Of a stretch of DNA of 12,086 nt, positions 1 through 7,205 are shown one piece after another. Made by a program: the position numbers and the translations under genes. The notes beneath the pieces are model-generated. The model had not been told where the DNA came from. It did not search any database and was given only the letters and a program-made list of their open reading frames with translations. Position 1 is the first letter of the stretch. Each line of letters begins with the position of its first letter. Source of the stretch: an uncultured SAR324 cluster bacterium (GTDB lineage Bacteria > SAR324 > NAC60-12). Location of the stretch: positions 1 through 12,086 of the forward strand of contig CACERX010000040.1 of the NCBI GenBank assembly GCA_902562015.1. The letters are read 5' to 3'.

Positions 1-1
1 A

Positions 2-871
2 GCAATTATTCCGCTCTTACTTTTAGTAGTTCTCATCAAACCTTTATTTTTAATAATTACCGGTTATGCATCAAAGCTAAAAGGAAGGACTGCCTTTTTG
101 ATAGGTACGACAGTAAACCAGTCATCAGCGATTTCAATCATTGTTGCACTGTTAGCCTGGAAATATAATGTTTTCAACGATCGTCTCTTTGCAATTTTGA
201 TTGCAGTGATTCTTGCTTCACTTGTACTCTCTTCAATGGGACATGCAATTCAACCTGCTTTATACCAAACATTTAAATGGCTTGTAGGTGTATTAAACCG
301 TAATATTTCGGCAATAGATTTAGAAAGCTCAAGGCAAGTGGTCCTGAAAGATCACGTGGTACTGCTTGGATTCAATGAAATAGCTCAGGAGATTAGCGAA
401 TTTTGCGATGTCCAGCTAACACCTGAACGTGTTTTGTTGATAGACTGTGATCCTGATATCATTAAACATTTTGAGGATAGAAAGGATTCTAACGTGGATC
501 CCGTATATGCAGATCCTGCTGATCCTAAAGTATGGCAAGAGTATAAACTCAATGAAGCAAAAGTTGTTGTTTCATGTATGGGCAGTGATTTGGATGCAGA
601 CGTTGAACTAGCAAATTACATCAAAAAGACTTCCCCTGATTTACCTTTCCTTGCTGTAACAACTTCACATGAAGATTCATTGAAATTATATGAAAACGGA
701 GCCCGTTACGTAATACAAACTGAGCAGTTGGCTTCAAAGACTTTCAGAGGAGTTTTTGCCGAAGAGATAGACAAGCCAGCAGTAGAGTCATTTCTAGAAA
801 AAGGCAGCAGTCACTGGAAAGATACTCGTTCAATCAGAGACGGATTAGGAGAAATATTTAAACTGGTTTAA
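2..871 (+). CDS. CPA2-type cation/proton antiporter with TrkA-N domain, 3' part
   Basis: This is the C-terminal part of a membrane antiporter of the monovalent cation:proton antiporter-2 (KefB/KefC-like) family. The frame is open from base 2, so the 5' end lies outside the window; a TTG at 98 could be mistaken for a start but falls inside the conserved membrane domain. About 289 residues are visible. The first ~95 are hydrophobic and hold the last transmembrane helices, including the segment GRTAFLIGTTVNQSSAIS, which aligns in style with the family's RTAFLAG-(A/S)QxSEF helix. A soluble Rossmann-type TrkA-N domain starts near base 350 (HVVLLGFNEIA) and continues through LLIDCDPD and VVVSCMGSDLDAD to about base 760. 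Such domains gate transport in response to nucleotide or redox ligands. The usual GxGxxG loop is replaced by GFNEIA. It converges on the K+ channel gene at 921, 49 bases away. The ion (K+ or Na+) cannot be told from this fragment. Confidence 0.85.
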   Translation, partial: AIIPLLLLVVLIKPLFLIITGYASKLKGRTAFLIGTTVNQSSAISIIVALLAWKYNVFNDRLFAILIAVILASLVLSSMGHAIQPALYQTFKWLVGVLNRNISAIDLESSRQVVLKDHVVLLGFNEIAQEISEFCDVQLTPERVLLIDCDPDIIKHFEDRKDSNVDPVYADPADPKVWQEYKLNEAKVVVSCMGSDLDADVELANYIKKTSPDLPFLAVTTSHEDSLKLYENGARYVIQTEQLASKTFRGVFAEEIDKPAVESFLEKGSSHWKDTRSIRDGLGEIFKLV

Positions 872-920
872 AATACCCTCAAAATTCAGCGATAATATAA
901 TTTACGAGAGCCCAAAGTAT
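872..920. other. Convergent intergenic gap
   Basis: These 49 bases separate the stop codons of two convergent genes, the antiporter (plus) and the channel protein (minus). I looked for a shared bidirectional terminator and found no GC-rich hairpin with a T-run on either side. Confidence 0.6.
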
Positions 921-3431
921 TTAGAATCTGGCCCTTAAATTTGGGGCACGTAACTGGTTGGCCCTGAACTGTTCGACTCTTTTGTGACCAAGTTTGATTA
1001 ATGTTTCAATCTGGGATTCAGATATATTCATTGATCTTGCAATTTCCCTCAATAAGCTCTCTTCCCTTTCATCAAAGTTCCTGTCCACAGTTGCTATATT
1101 CAACAAGCTTTCCAGCATGTGGTCCTGGTCTATTTTGCTGAATTCTATAGGCTCAATTGGAGGTCTCTCCCAGAGTAGAATATATTCTTCAAGCTCCTGA
1201 ATTTTTTGATTATCCTTCAGCATTCGAATGGCAGAATGCAGGAAAGAACGCTCATGCAGATCTATATGATCATCTGCCATAACCATTGCTACCACAGCGC
1301 TTGCAAACCAAAATAGTTGATCATCTGACATTCGGTTTATTAATTCAGTATCAAACTCTGGGATATCACGTTCATCGGTATTCATTCTGATTTTTTGAAG
1401 AGCCCTAGTACTTTTTAAAGCTTTGCGAGCATTTTCATTGCCTAATTTTGCTGCTTCGCGAAACCAGTGATATGATTCATCCAGATTCCTAGGGACACCT
1501 TTCCCATTATAATTCATCAATCCTAAATTATATTTTGCCCTCGAATGATTCTGAATTGCTGCCTGATGAAAAAATTTATATGCTTCCTCATAGTTTTCAT
1601 CATGTTTAACCAGTTGCAATCCTTTTCGGAACAATTCCTCGGCTTCAGCAGAAGGCTTTATTTCTTCCTCTGAGAATTCCGAAATATCAAAGTTATCCTG
1701 TTCATTGCCAATTTGATTTGGTAAAGCTGACGTAGGCGCGATATAAATCAGACGATCACCAGGATTTACCTTCAGATCTGGATGAGGATTTACTAGTAGC
1801 TTGTGCGTCTGGCTACGAATAAGTCCTACAACCAGTTCCTCATCTTTTTCTTTAATTGCAAGAATAGTTGAAATCCAGCTTAATGGTTCCCAGTCCTGAC
1901 TTAATTGGCGAACATGGAGACTTTGTGTAGTAGATTCTTCCAAAATAATTTCCTCAATCATTGTCCCCAATCCTGGATTAAGAGCTGATTGGGACAGAAT
2001 TGGGGCTATCATCTCTTCAGGGTCCAAACAAAAGTCACAACCAACTTTAAACAACTGTTGATCAAAATCTTCTTTATGATAGGTTGCAATAGTAAATACC
2101 TCGCCATCAGTTGCCTCCTCCAGACGTAAAACTGACATAAGATTTTGACCATCATCTGAGTGGTCAATTAATGCTACTTTAGCTCTAGTCGATTTAGCCT
2201 GTTGAAATGATTTCTCCGAGTTGGAATCACCTTCAATCCATTCAATATCAAGGTTCCCTGGCATTTCATCCAATATTTGAGTATTTGTTAAAACAACAAT
2301 TTTTTCCTTTTGACTACGGTGGCTCATCTCCAGTAGACATCGATTTATAAATATTTGATTGTCAGAACTTATCAAAATGTGACCGTCTATACCAATCTCA
2401 TCCATTCCAATTATTTCAACTGCTTGATTTTCAAGATCTCCTTTCGGCTTCATTTCAGGCGGTTCAATCTGCATTATCATGCATTCTTTTGGTATTTCAA
2501 ATGAAGACTCAGGATTGATTAGTACAACTTCATCGATGACCACAGCAAGCGGCATAATTCCCTGGATCTCTTTTTTGGCTTTAATTAAATTCAACCAAGT
2601 TTTTCCTATAAGCCCTGGGTCAGGATTTCTAGTAGTAATAGAATGACCTTCGGTTCTGTTAATCACTTTGTTTATCCATGCAGGAGCTCCCTGTGAGTGA
2701 AAAGCCAGAAGCATTAATGGAACATAAAGGTCATAAGGGTCCAAAGCATGATCACAGCCAACGTCTTCAAAATAGTTCCGAAACTCTCTGCCAACGTACT
2801 GTGCCTGAGTTACAATCTTTCCATTGCTTAAAGTTTCAAGCTGAAGAACAGTCATTAGTGAATAACTGTTGTCCTTGAAAAATACATAAGCTATATTCGC
2901 CTTTTCAGCTGAAGCCTTGCGAAGTACATTCAAATCATAAGAGTCTCCAGATACCCATCTAAGTTTGTTGAAGGATGTAGCTAACAAGGGATGTTCGTTA
3001 ACTGGCGAGATTATTACTATGCGGTCTTCCTTGGCTAATTTCTGATTCTGTGCAATTATTTCCAGCATCCAGGTGGGATCATCAGAACAAATTAAAACAT
3101 GTCCTTTAATTTTCAATGCTCCAAGACCACGATCACGACCTGAGCGAAATTCTTGAAATTTGTCTGTTACCAGAGATACAATTATTGAAAAATTTACTAA
3201 TCCTGCCGCCATCACAATAAAAGTAAATATCTGTCCGGGTATGGTTTCAGGAGACATATCTCCATAACCTACAGTAGTAAAAGTTACCACAGTCCACCAA
3301 AGAGAGTTGAACACAGAACTGAATTTGCTGTCCACACTTCCTGTGAGAATAAACTCAAAGAAATATATTCCGGCGGTTGATATGACCAAAAAAGCCGGGA
3401 TCATGAGCATCAAAAAAATACGTACTTTCAT
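921..3431 (-). CDS. K+ channel with two RCK units, Sel1-like repeat and TerB-like domain
   Basis: This is a predicted inner-membrane potassium channel subunit of 836 residues. TM1 spans about residues 4-28, a pore helix carries the K+ selectivity filter TVGYGD at 53-58, and TM2 spans about 68-88, so the pore has the two-helix MthK/KcsA plan. A first RCK unit (TrkA-N ~109-240, TrkA-C ~265-325) is followed by a second (TrkA-N ~349-478, TrkA-C ~505-567). The two resemble each other: LMTVLQLE/LMSVLRLE and VGCDHALDP/VGCDFCLDP. Residues ~615-668 hold Sel1-type helical repeat sequence (AKYNLGLMNYNGKGVPRN then WFREAAKLGN). Residues ~700-815 resemble TerB-like acidic helical domains (MADDHIDLHE and VDRNFDERE as paired motifs). 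Ordinary RCK channels end after the RCK units, so the last ~260 residues are an unusual addition. Both TrkA-N domains lack a GxGxxG loop. The ATG start directly precedes TM1. It lies 66 bases downstream of the peroxiredoxin gene and may be co-transcribed with it. Confidence 0.88.
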   Translation of the reverse strand: MKVRIFLMLMIPAFLVISTAGIYFFEFILTGSVDSKFSSVFNSLWWTVVTFTTVGYGDMSPETIPGQIFTFIVMAAGLVNFSIIVSLVTDKFQEFRSGRDRGLGALKIKGHVLICSDDPTWMLEIIAQNQKLAKEDRIVIISPVNEHPLLATSFNKLRWVSGDSYDLNVLRKASAEKANIAYVFFKDNSYSLMTVLQLETLSNGKIVTQAQYVGREFRNYFEDVGCDHALDPYDLYVPLMLLAFHSQGAPAWINKVINRTEGHSITTRNPDPGLIGKTWLNLIKAKKEIQGIMPLAVVIDEVVLINPESSFEIPKECMIMQIEPPEMKPKGDLENQAVEIIGMDEIGIDGHILISSDNQIFINRCLLEMSHRSQKEKIVVLTNTQILDEMPGNLDIEWIEGDSNSEKSFQQAKSTRAKVALIDHSDDGQNLMSVLRLEEATDGEVFTIATYHKEDFDQQLFKVGCDFCLDPEEMIAPILSQSALNPGLGTMIEEIILEESTTQSLHVRQLSQDWEPLSWISTILAIKEKDEELVVGLIRSQTHKLLVNPHPDLKVNPGDRLIYIAPTSALPNQIGNEQDNFDISEFSEEEIKPSAEAEELFRKGLQLVKHDENYEEAYKFFHQAAIQNHSRAKYNLGLMNYNGKGVPRNLDESYHWFREAAKLGNENARKALKSTRALQKIRMNTDERDIPEFDTELINRMSDDQLFWFASAVVAMVMADDHIDLHERSFLHSAIRMLKDNQKIQELEEYILLWERPPIEPIEFSKIDQDHMLESLLNIATVDRNFDEREESLLREIARSMNISESQIETLIKLGHKRVEQFRANQLRAPNLRARF

Positions 3432-3497
3432 GATTAGGTAAATAAAAGAGACAATTGATTATCTTTGGAGTCTAAAACTGCTTAGAACCATCATGTT

Positions 3498-4133
3498 TTA
3501 TATATCGGGTTGCGGAGTATATCTGATGTAGTGCTTGATTTCTCTAAATCCTTTGGGAAACTTTTTGGTAATGTCTGCTGTTGGAATGGAAGGAACAACG
3601 ATACAGTCCTCTCCATGCTTCCAGTTTACAGGTGTAGCTACTTCGTAATCTGTGGTAAGTTGAAGTGAGTCGACTACCCGCAGTACTTCATCGAAATTGC
3701 GTCCAGTGGATGCTGGATAAGTAATAGTTAGCTTGATCTTCTTATCTGCTCCAATAACAAACACCGATCTAACTGTCAGAGTATCATCTGCGTTTGGATG
3801 AATCATGTCGTAAAGATCCGAAACCTTTCGGTCTGGATCAGCTATGATTGGAAAGTTGACTGTAGTGTTTTGTGTCTCATTAATATCTCTAACCCATTCT
3901 TTATGAGAATCAACTGGATCAACGCTTATAGCAAGTATCTTCACATTACGTTTATCAAATTCCGGCTTTATTTTTGACATATAGCCTAGTTCAGTTGTGC
4001 AAACTGGAGTGTAATCCTTAGGATGTGAAAAGAGTATGCCCCAAGAATCACTAAGCCAATCATGGAAATTGATGTTTCCGTGCGTTGTTACTGCAGAGAA
4101 GTCAGGTGCAATATCTCCAAGTCTTAATGCCAT
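3498..4133 (-). CDS. 1-Cys peroxiredoxin, Prx6 subfamily
   Basis: This is a thiol peroxidase of 211 residues, predicted to be cytosolic because no signal peptide is seen. It reduces H2O2, organic hydroperoxides or peroxynitrite. The peroxidatic cysteine is C45 in the motif YTPVCTTELG (41-50), with T42 and R122 (LTVRSVFVIG) completing the expected Thr-Cys-Arg active site. The long C-terminal arm (about residues 160-211, with the NWKHGEDC segment and GFREIKHYIRYTPQ near the end) and the overall length fit the Prx6 group, not the shorter AhpC/2-Cys group. A second cysteine, C177, lies in the C-terminal arm. I do not know it as a conserved resolving residue in this subfamily. The ATG at 4131-4133 follows a GAGG four bases upstream. 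The gene is separated by 251 AT-rich bases from the CO dehydrogenase unit and is followed after 66 bases by the channel gene on the same strand. Confidence 0.95.
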   Translation of the reverse strand: MALRLGDIAPDFSAVTTHGNINFHDWLSDSWGILFSHPKDYTPVCTTELGYMSKIKPEFDKRNVKILAISVDPVDSHKEWVRDINETQNTTVNFPIIADPDRKVSDLYDMIHPNADDTLTVRSVFVIGADKKIKLTITYPASTGRNFDEVLRVVDSLQLTTDYEVATPVNWKHGEDCIVVPSIPTADITKKFPKGFREIKHYIRYTPQPDI

Positions 4134-4384
4134 CTTGCCTCAAAAATAATAATATAAGTTCCTGATTTATATTTAGATTTGATATTTTTTAAATAAAATT
4201 TAAAAAAATCCAAACCTTTTTTGTGAGGAATATAAATAAAATATTTAATTTTGCAAATTGATAATCGTGTCAATTTTTGAATTAATAAAATTCAAGTTAG
4301 ATAGTTTTGTATTCGAAACGATAAAATATTTAAGTGTGAAAAACCTTAAGTTAATAAATTCTTTCAAGAATAAACAACCAATAG
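4134..4384. other. AT-rich spacer between the methyltransferase and peroxiredoxin genes
   Basis: This is the longest non-coding stretch in the window and is strongly AT-rich. It must hold the end of the CO dehydrogenase transcript and probably the promoter of the peroxiredoxin gene, both on the minus strand. I saw no GC-rich hairpin with a T-run, so no intrinsic terminator is called. A TATTTTTG on the minus strand (4141-4148) fits the Bacteroidota -7 consensus TAnnTTTG, but it lies only 7 bases from the ATG and has no TTG at the expected upstream spacing, so no promoter is called. No open frame of protein-like composition was seen. Confidence 0.5.
4138..4141 (-). promoter_or_regulatory. Shine-Dalgarno-like GAGG before the peroxiredoxin
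   Basis: On the minus strand GAGG ends four bases before the ATG of the peroxiredoxin. Most other genes here show no comparable purine-rich site, so this supports the chosen start and hints at efficient translation. Confidence 0.5.
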
Positions 4385-5017
4385 TCATGTATAAATTTTC
4401 TTTGGAACTCTGAGGAAATGAAAAAATATGAACTCCTGTTCTTTGTTGGCTGGAGTTATATGGATTTCTTTTCTTTCCTCTAACAAAGCAAAATTTTCGC
4501 CTAGTTCGGCTATCATTTTCTCAGAGTCATATTGTACAATTTCTAGACCACTACATTTTTCAGGACCTCCAATTGCAAAAGTGGCTATAATGAGATGACC
4601 TTCAGTCCTTATTGCTTTTATTAATGCCTTTACGTAAATTTTCCTATCGGATGGATCTGTTAGGAAATGAAAGAGTGCTCTATCATGCCAAAGTGAAAAC
4701 TTTTGAGATGTATCAAATTGAGTAATATCAGATACAATCCACTCAATGCTTTTTGCTGTATCACCAAGTCTATTTTTGGAAATAGCTATAGCATTTTCTG
4801 AAATATCTAATACTGTCAAATTCGTGAAACATTCTTTGGATAGATAATCTACTAGAACTGAAGTACCACCCCCTACATCAATGATTGCATCATTACTTGC
4901 AACATTAGTACTACGTATAAGTTCCAGAGATAGCTTTGGTTCTTTTTGATACCAGCTTACTTCTGAGGGAGACTTCTCTTGGTATACGTCTCCCCAATGC
5001 TTTTTTCTGTCAAACAC
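4385..5017 (-). CDS. Class I SAM-dependent methyltransferase, substrate unknown
   Basis: This 210-residue protein has the Rossmann-type methyltransferase fold. Motif I is IIDVGGGTSV (45-54), the acidic residue ending strand 2 is D71 in VLDIS, and further expected elements are VSDIT (D97) and the WHDRALFHFLTD segment (110-121). The N-terminus, with HWGDVYQEKSPSEVSWYQ, matches a common small-methyltransferase subgroup seen in many bacteria with no fixed substrate. The start is a GTG at 5015-5017. An in-frame TAG lies three codons upstream, so no longer ATG form exists, and an AGGA at 5025-5028 sits seven bases before it. The gene is last in the CO dehydrogenase run, 79 bases after coxF on the same strand, and may be transcribed with it. 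It is not a known cox gene, so a role in CO oxidation is only a guess from position. Confidence 0.85.
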   Translation of the reverse strand: MFDRKKHWGDVYQEKSPSEVSWYQKEPKLSLELIRSTNVASNDAIIDVGGGTSVLVDYLSKECFTNLTVLDISENAIAISKNRLGDTAKSIEWIVSDITQFDTSQKFSLWHDRALFHFLTDPSDRKIYVKALIKAIRTEGHLIIATFAIGGPEKCSGLEIVQYDSEKMIAELGENFALLEERKEIHITPANKEQEFIFFHFLRVPKKIYT

Positions 5018-5024
5018 AATGAAA

Positions 5025-5028
5025 TCCT
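5025..5028 (-). promoter_or_regulatory. AGGA ribosome-binding site deciding a GTG start
   Basis: On the minus strand AGGA lies seven bases before the GTG of the methyltransferase gene and overlaps the in-frame TAG that closes the frame upstream. Together they fix the start of that gene. Confidence 0.5.
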
Positions 5029-5096
5029 ACATGAAAAAAATTATATTATTTTTCATTCGTTATGTTCAGAACTAATAATAAGAAGATAATTTTGGC

Positions 5097-6074
5097 TTAT
5101 CTACTATCAAGGACCTCAATGTATTTCTTCGGTTCAGTGTCGAAAGAAACCTTACAACCATCACAACAGAAGTAAACGGTGTGAGCTCCATATTCTAAAA
5201 CATGTTTGGCATCCTTTTTTGAAACTGATACTCCACAAACAGGATTAATATAAGCGTCTTCATTAATCACAGTGTCATATTCCTTATCCACTTTTCTATT
5301 TGGATCTCTAAAGAGCTCTATAATCTCAGCCAAGATTGATATAGCTATCTCCTCGGGTAATTTAGCATTAATATCCATTCCAACTGGAGTTTTAAGCTCA
5401 TTAATTCGATTTGCGCTCAGTTCCGTCTGTTCAAGATATTCTTTAATCTTTACTGATTTCCGCATACTTGAAATAAAGCCAACATAATTGCAACTTGTTT
5501 CAAGTGCCTTTCTGATGGACTCCTCATCATCTTCTCCCTGTGTGGAAACTACGATAAACGTATTTTTATCAATATTAATTTTTGAAAAGTCGACTCGATC
5601 ATGAATATTACTTACCCCAGGAAACATCCCTTTATGGACGTCATTACTGAGGACATTAACTCTAAGGTTCGCGGCAATGGCCAATTTTGATAGTGCCCTT
5701 GCAATGTTCGATTTACCTACAATTATTAATTGCGGGTTAGGTGTTATTGGTTCTACAAACAATTCCATGGTTCCTCCGCTATGACAAGTCATGCGATAAG
5801 TTTTATGATTACTATCCTCGCTATTTACCTCATCCGGATTAATGCGGACTAAGCGACTTTTATTCTCTCTTATAGCTTCATTAGCCTCTTTTATGGCAAT
5901 TCCTTTGACGCATCCTCCTCCAATCCAACCTATCATAGTGCCATCTTTAAGTATTATGGCTTTATCACCTGGTTTGCCTGAGCTTGGTGCTTCCCGCCAG
6001 ATAACTTGTGCAACTGCGAATTCCTCGCCTTGTTCCATGTACTTAGAGATTTGATAGATTAGGTCGTTATACAT
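5097..6074 (-). CDS. coxF: XdhC/CoxF-type CO dehydrogenase maturation protein with C-terminal YHS domain
   Basis: This 325-residue protein belongs to the XdhC/CoxI/CoxF family, which matures molybdenum hydroxylases in the cytoplasm. The N-terminal XdhC_CoxI part carries GWIGGGCVKG (49-58) and TCHSGGTMELFVEP (96-109). A Rossmann-like XdhC_C part follows, with LIIVGKSNIA (116-125), GFISSMRKS (199-207) and TPVGMDINAKLPEEIAISIL (229-248), a family hallmark. Residues ~277-320 form a YHS-type metal-binding domain: NPVCGVSV (C280) and YFCCDGCKVSF (C303, C304, C307). In Oligotropha carboxidovorans, CoxE and CoxF have been linked, as I recall, to copper insertion into CO dehydrogenase; YHS domains also occur in copper-transport proteins. 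A copper-handling role is therefore attractive but inferred. The symbol coxF is chosen over coxI because the gene follows coxD and coxE. The ATG overlaps the end of coxE by 8 bases, which implies translational coupling. Confidence 0.88.
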   Translation of the reverse strand: MYNDLIYQISKYMEQGEEFAVAQVIWREAPSSGKPGDKAIILKDGTMIGWIGGGCVKGIAIKEANEAIRENKSRLVRINPDEVNSEDSNHKTYRMTCHSGGTMELFVEPITPNPQLIIVGKSNIARALSKLAIAANLRVNVLSNDVHKGMFPGVSNIHDRVDFSKINIDKNTFIVVSTQGEDDEESIRKALETSCNYVGFISSMRKSVKIKEYLEQTELSANRINELKTPVGMDINAKLPEEIAISILAEIIELFRDPNRKVDKEYDTVINEDAYINPVCGVSVSKKDAKHVLEYGAHTVYFCCDGCKVSFDTEPKKYIEVLDSR

Positions 6075-7200
6075 GGCTCAAGTATTTTTCTAACTCCATC
6101 AAACTTTCGAGGTTATGAGCAGATTCAAAAGTATGAATCTCTGGTAAGGCAGCCTTCATTCCTTTAGCTAAGGGTTCATAGCCTTCCATACCTTTCAAAG
6201 GATTAAGCCAAATTACTTTGCTTGTTCTCAATTTTATTTTTTTCAACTCCTCTGATAACAATTCAGGTTCACCTGTATCCAGGCCGTCACTAAGTATGAG
6301 GGTTATACTTCTTCCATTAAGTACCATTTTCGAATACTGATCATTAAATTCTTGCAGGCATTTACCTATTACTGTTCCACTAGACCAGTGGTCAGAATTA
6401 GCATTCATTTTTTGCATTGCTTGATCAATCTGAACTTTCTCCATGAACTCAGTTATTCTCAACAATTTTGTGCTGAAAACGAACGCTTCAATATCTTTGA
6501 AATTCGATTTTAGAGTCCAGATAAATTTGAGGAGATAAAAGGAATACTTATCCATTGAGCCGCTCACGTCAAGTAGAATTATCATACGGTACTTTTCAAA
6601 TTTTCTATTCTTCTTTGAAAGCTCAAAAAAATTATCACCTTGAGACAAATTTCTACGGATAGTTTTCCTGAAATCAATTTTTCCGTCCTTTGAAGATCTC
6701 AAACGTCGCTTCAACCGATGATTTAATTGTAGCAGGAGTTTTTCAGCCAGTTCATCCATTAAAAGATGGTCAATGTCTGATACTTTGGAAAAGTCTGTTT
6801 TACGTAAAGACTCCATTTTATTAGCTCCTGAAACTGTACGAGCTCCATCTTTTTTGGTTTCTTCATCATCCCCAGCACCAACTAAAACAACTGAATCCTT
6901 AGTTTGTTTAATTATTTTTGTTTGCTTTCTAATTCTAGTTTTAGGCATGTATTCATGCCTCTTTTTTCTCCAGTAAATATCAAAACAACGGTTGAAGGTG
7001 GAATGCTCTCCTTCAGAACTACAAAAGATTGATCTCAGGGCTATCTTAAAACTTTTGCTGTCATTTATAAATCCACTTTGGGCAGCCATAAGGGCTTCTT
7101 CAGAATGATTAAGACCGATTGACAACTCATGGCCTCGGCATAACTCACAGAAACCCAAAACTGAGGCTTCAAGGCTGGAATAATTGTTGTAATGCTGCAT
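6067..7200 (-). CDS. coxE: CoxE: von Willebrand factor A domain protein of the CO dehydrogenase cluster
   Basis: This is a 377-residue cytosolic VWA protein of the CoxE family. The C-terminal VWA domain (about 204-377) has an intact metal-ion-dependent adhesion site: DVSGSMD (211-217), the threonine in SSGTVIG (T276) and the aspartate in SDGLDTG (D305). The N-terminal ~200 residues are helical and basic, with a charged, probably flexible stretch around 85-140. MoxR-type ATPases and VWA proteins act in pairs as metal-centre chaperones, and its partner CoxD is encoded immediately upstream, 5 bases away. In the Oligotropha system CoxD/CoxE/CoxF complete the Cu-S-Mo cluster after the apoenzyme has folded. 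Its last 8 bases overlap the coxF start. The frame is complete and I see no missing MIDAS residue. Confidence 0.92.
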   Translation of the reverse strand: MQHYNNYSSLEASVLGFCELCRGHELSIGLNHSEEALMAAQSGFINDSKSFKIALRSIFCSSEGEHSTFNRCFDIYWRKKRHEYMPKTRIRKQTKIIKQTKDSVVLVGAGDDEETKKDGARTVSGANKMESLRKTDFSKVSDIDHLLMDELAEKLLLQLNHRLKRRLRSSKDGKIDFRKTIRRNLSQGDNFFELSKKNRKFEKYRMIILLDVSGSMDKYSFYLLKFIWTLKSNFKDIEAFVFSTKLLRITEFMEKVQIDQAMQKMNANSDHWSSGTVIGKCLQEFNDQYSKMVLNGRSITLILSDGLDTGEPELLSEELKKIKLRTSKVIWLNPLKGMEGYEPLAKGMKAALPEIHTFESAHNLESLMELEKYLSHV

Positions 7201-7205
7201 GTTTA

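Noticed and set aside
98..871. A complete plus-strand gene starting with TTG at 98
   Set aside because: The frame is open back to base 2 with strongly hydrophobic, family-like sequence before 98, so the TTG is internal and the gene is truncated by the window edge.
4141..4148. Minus-strand TATTTTTG as a Bacteroidota -7 promoter element for the peroxiredoxin
   Set aside because: It fits TAnnTTTG but lies only 7 bases from the ATG and has no TTG at the expected upstream distance; in such AT-rich sequence the match is likely chance.
5031..5056. AT-rich inverted repeat (ATGAAAAA/TTTTTCAT, 10-base loop) between coxF and the methyltransferase as a terminator
   Set aside because: There is only one G-C pair per arm and no following T-run on the minus strand, so the hairpin would be very weak.
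5031..5075. A 14-codon plus-strand ORF (MKKIILFF...) as a small peptide gene
   Set aside because: It is a by-product of the A- and T-rich inverted repeat, is antisense to the transcription of the region, and has no ribosome-binding site or context support.
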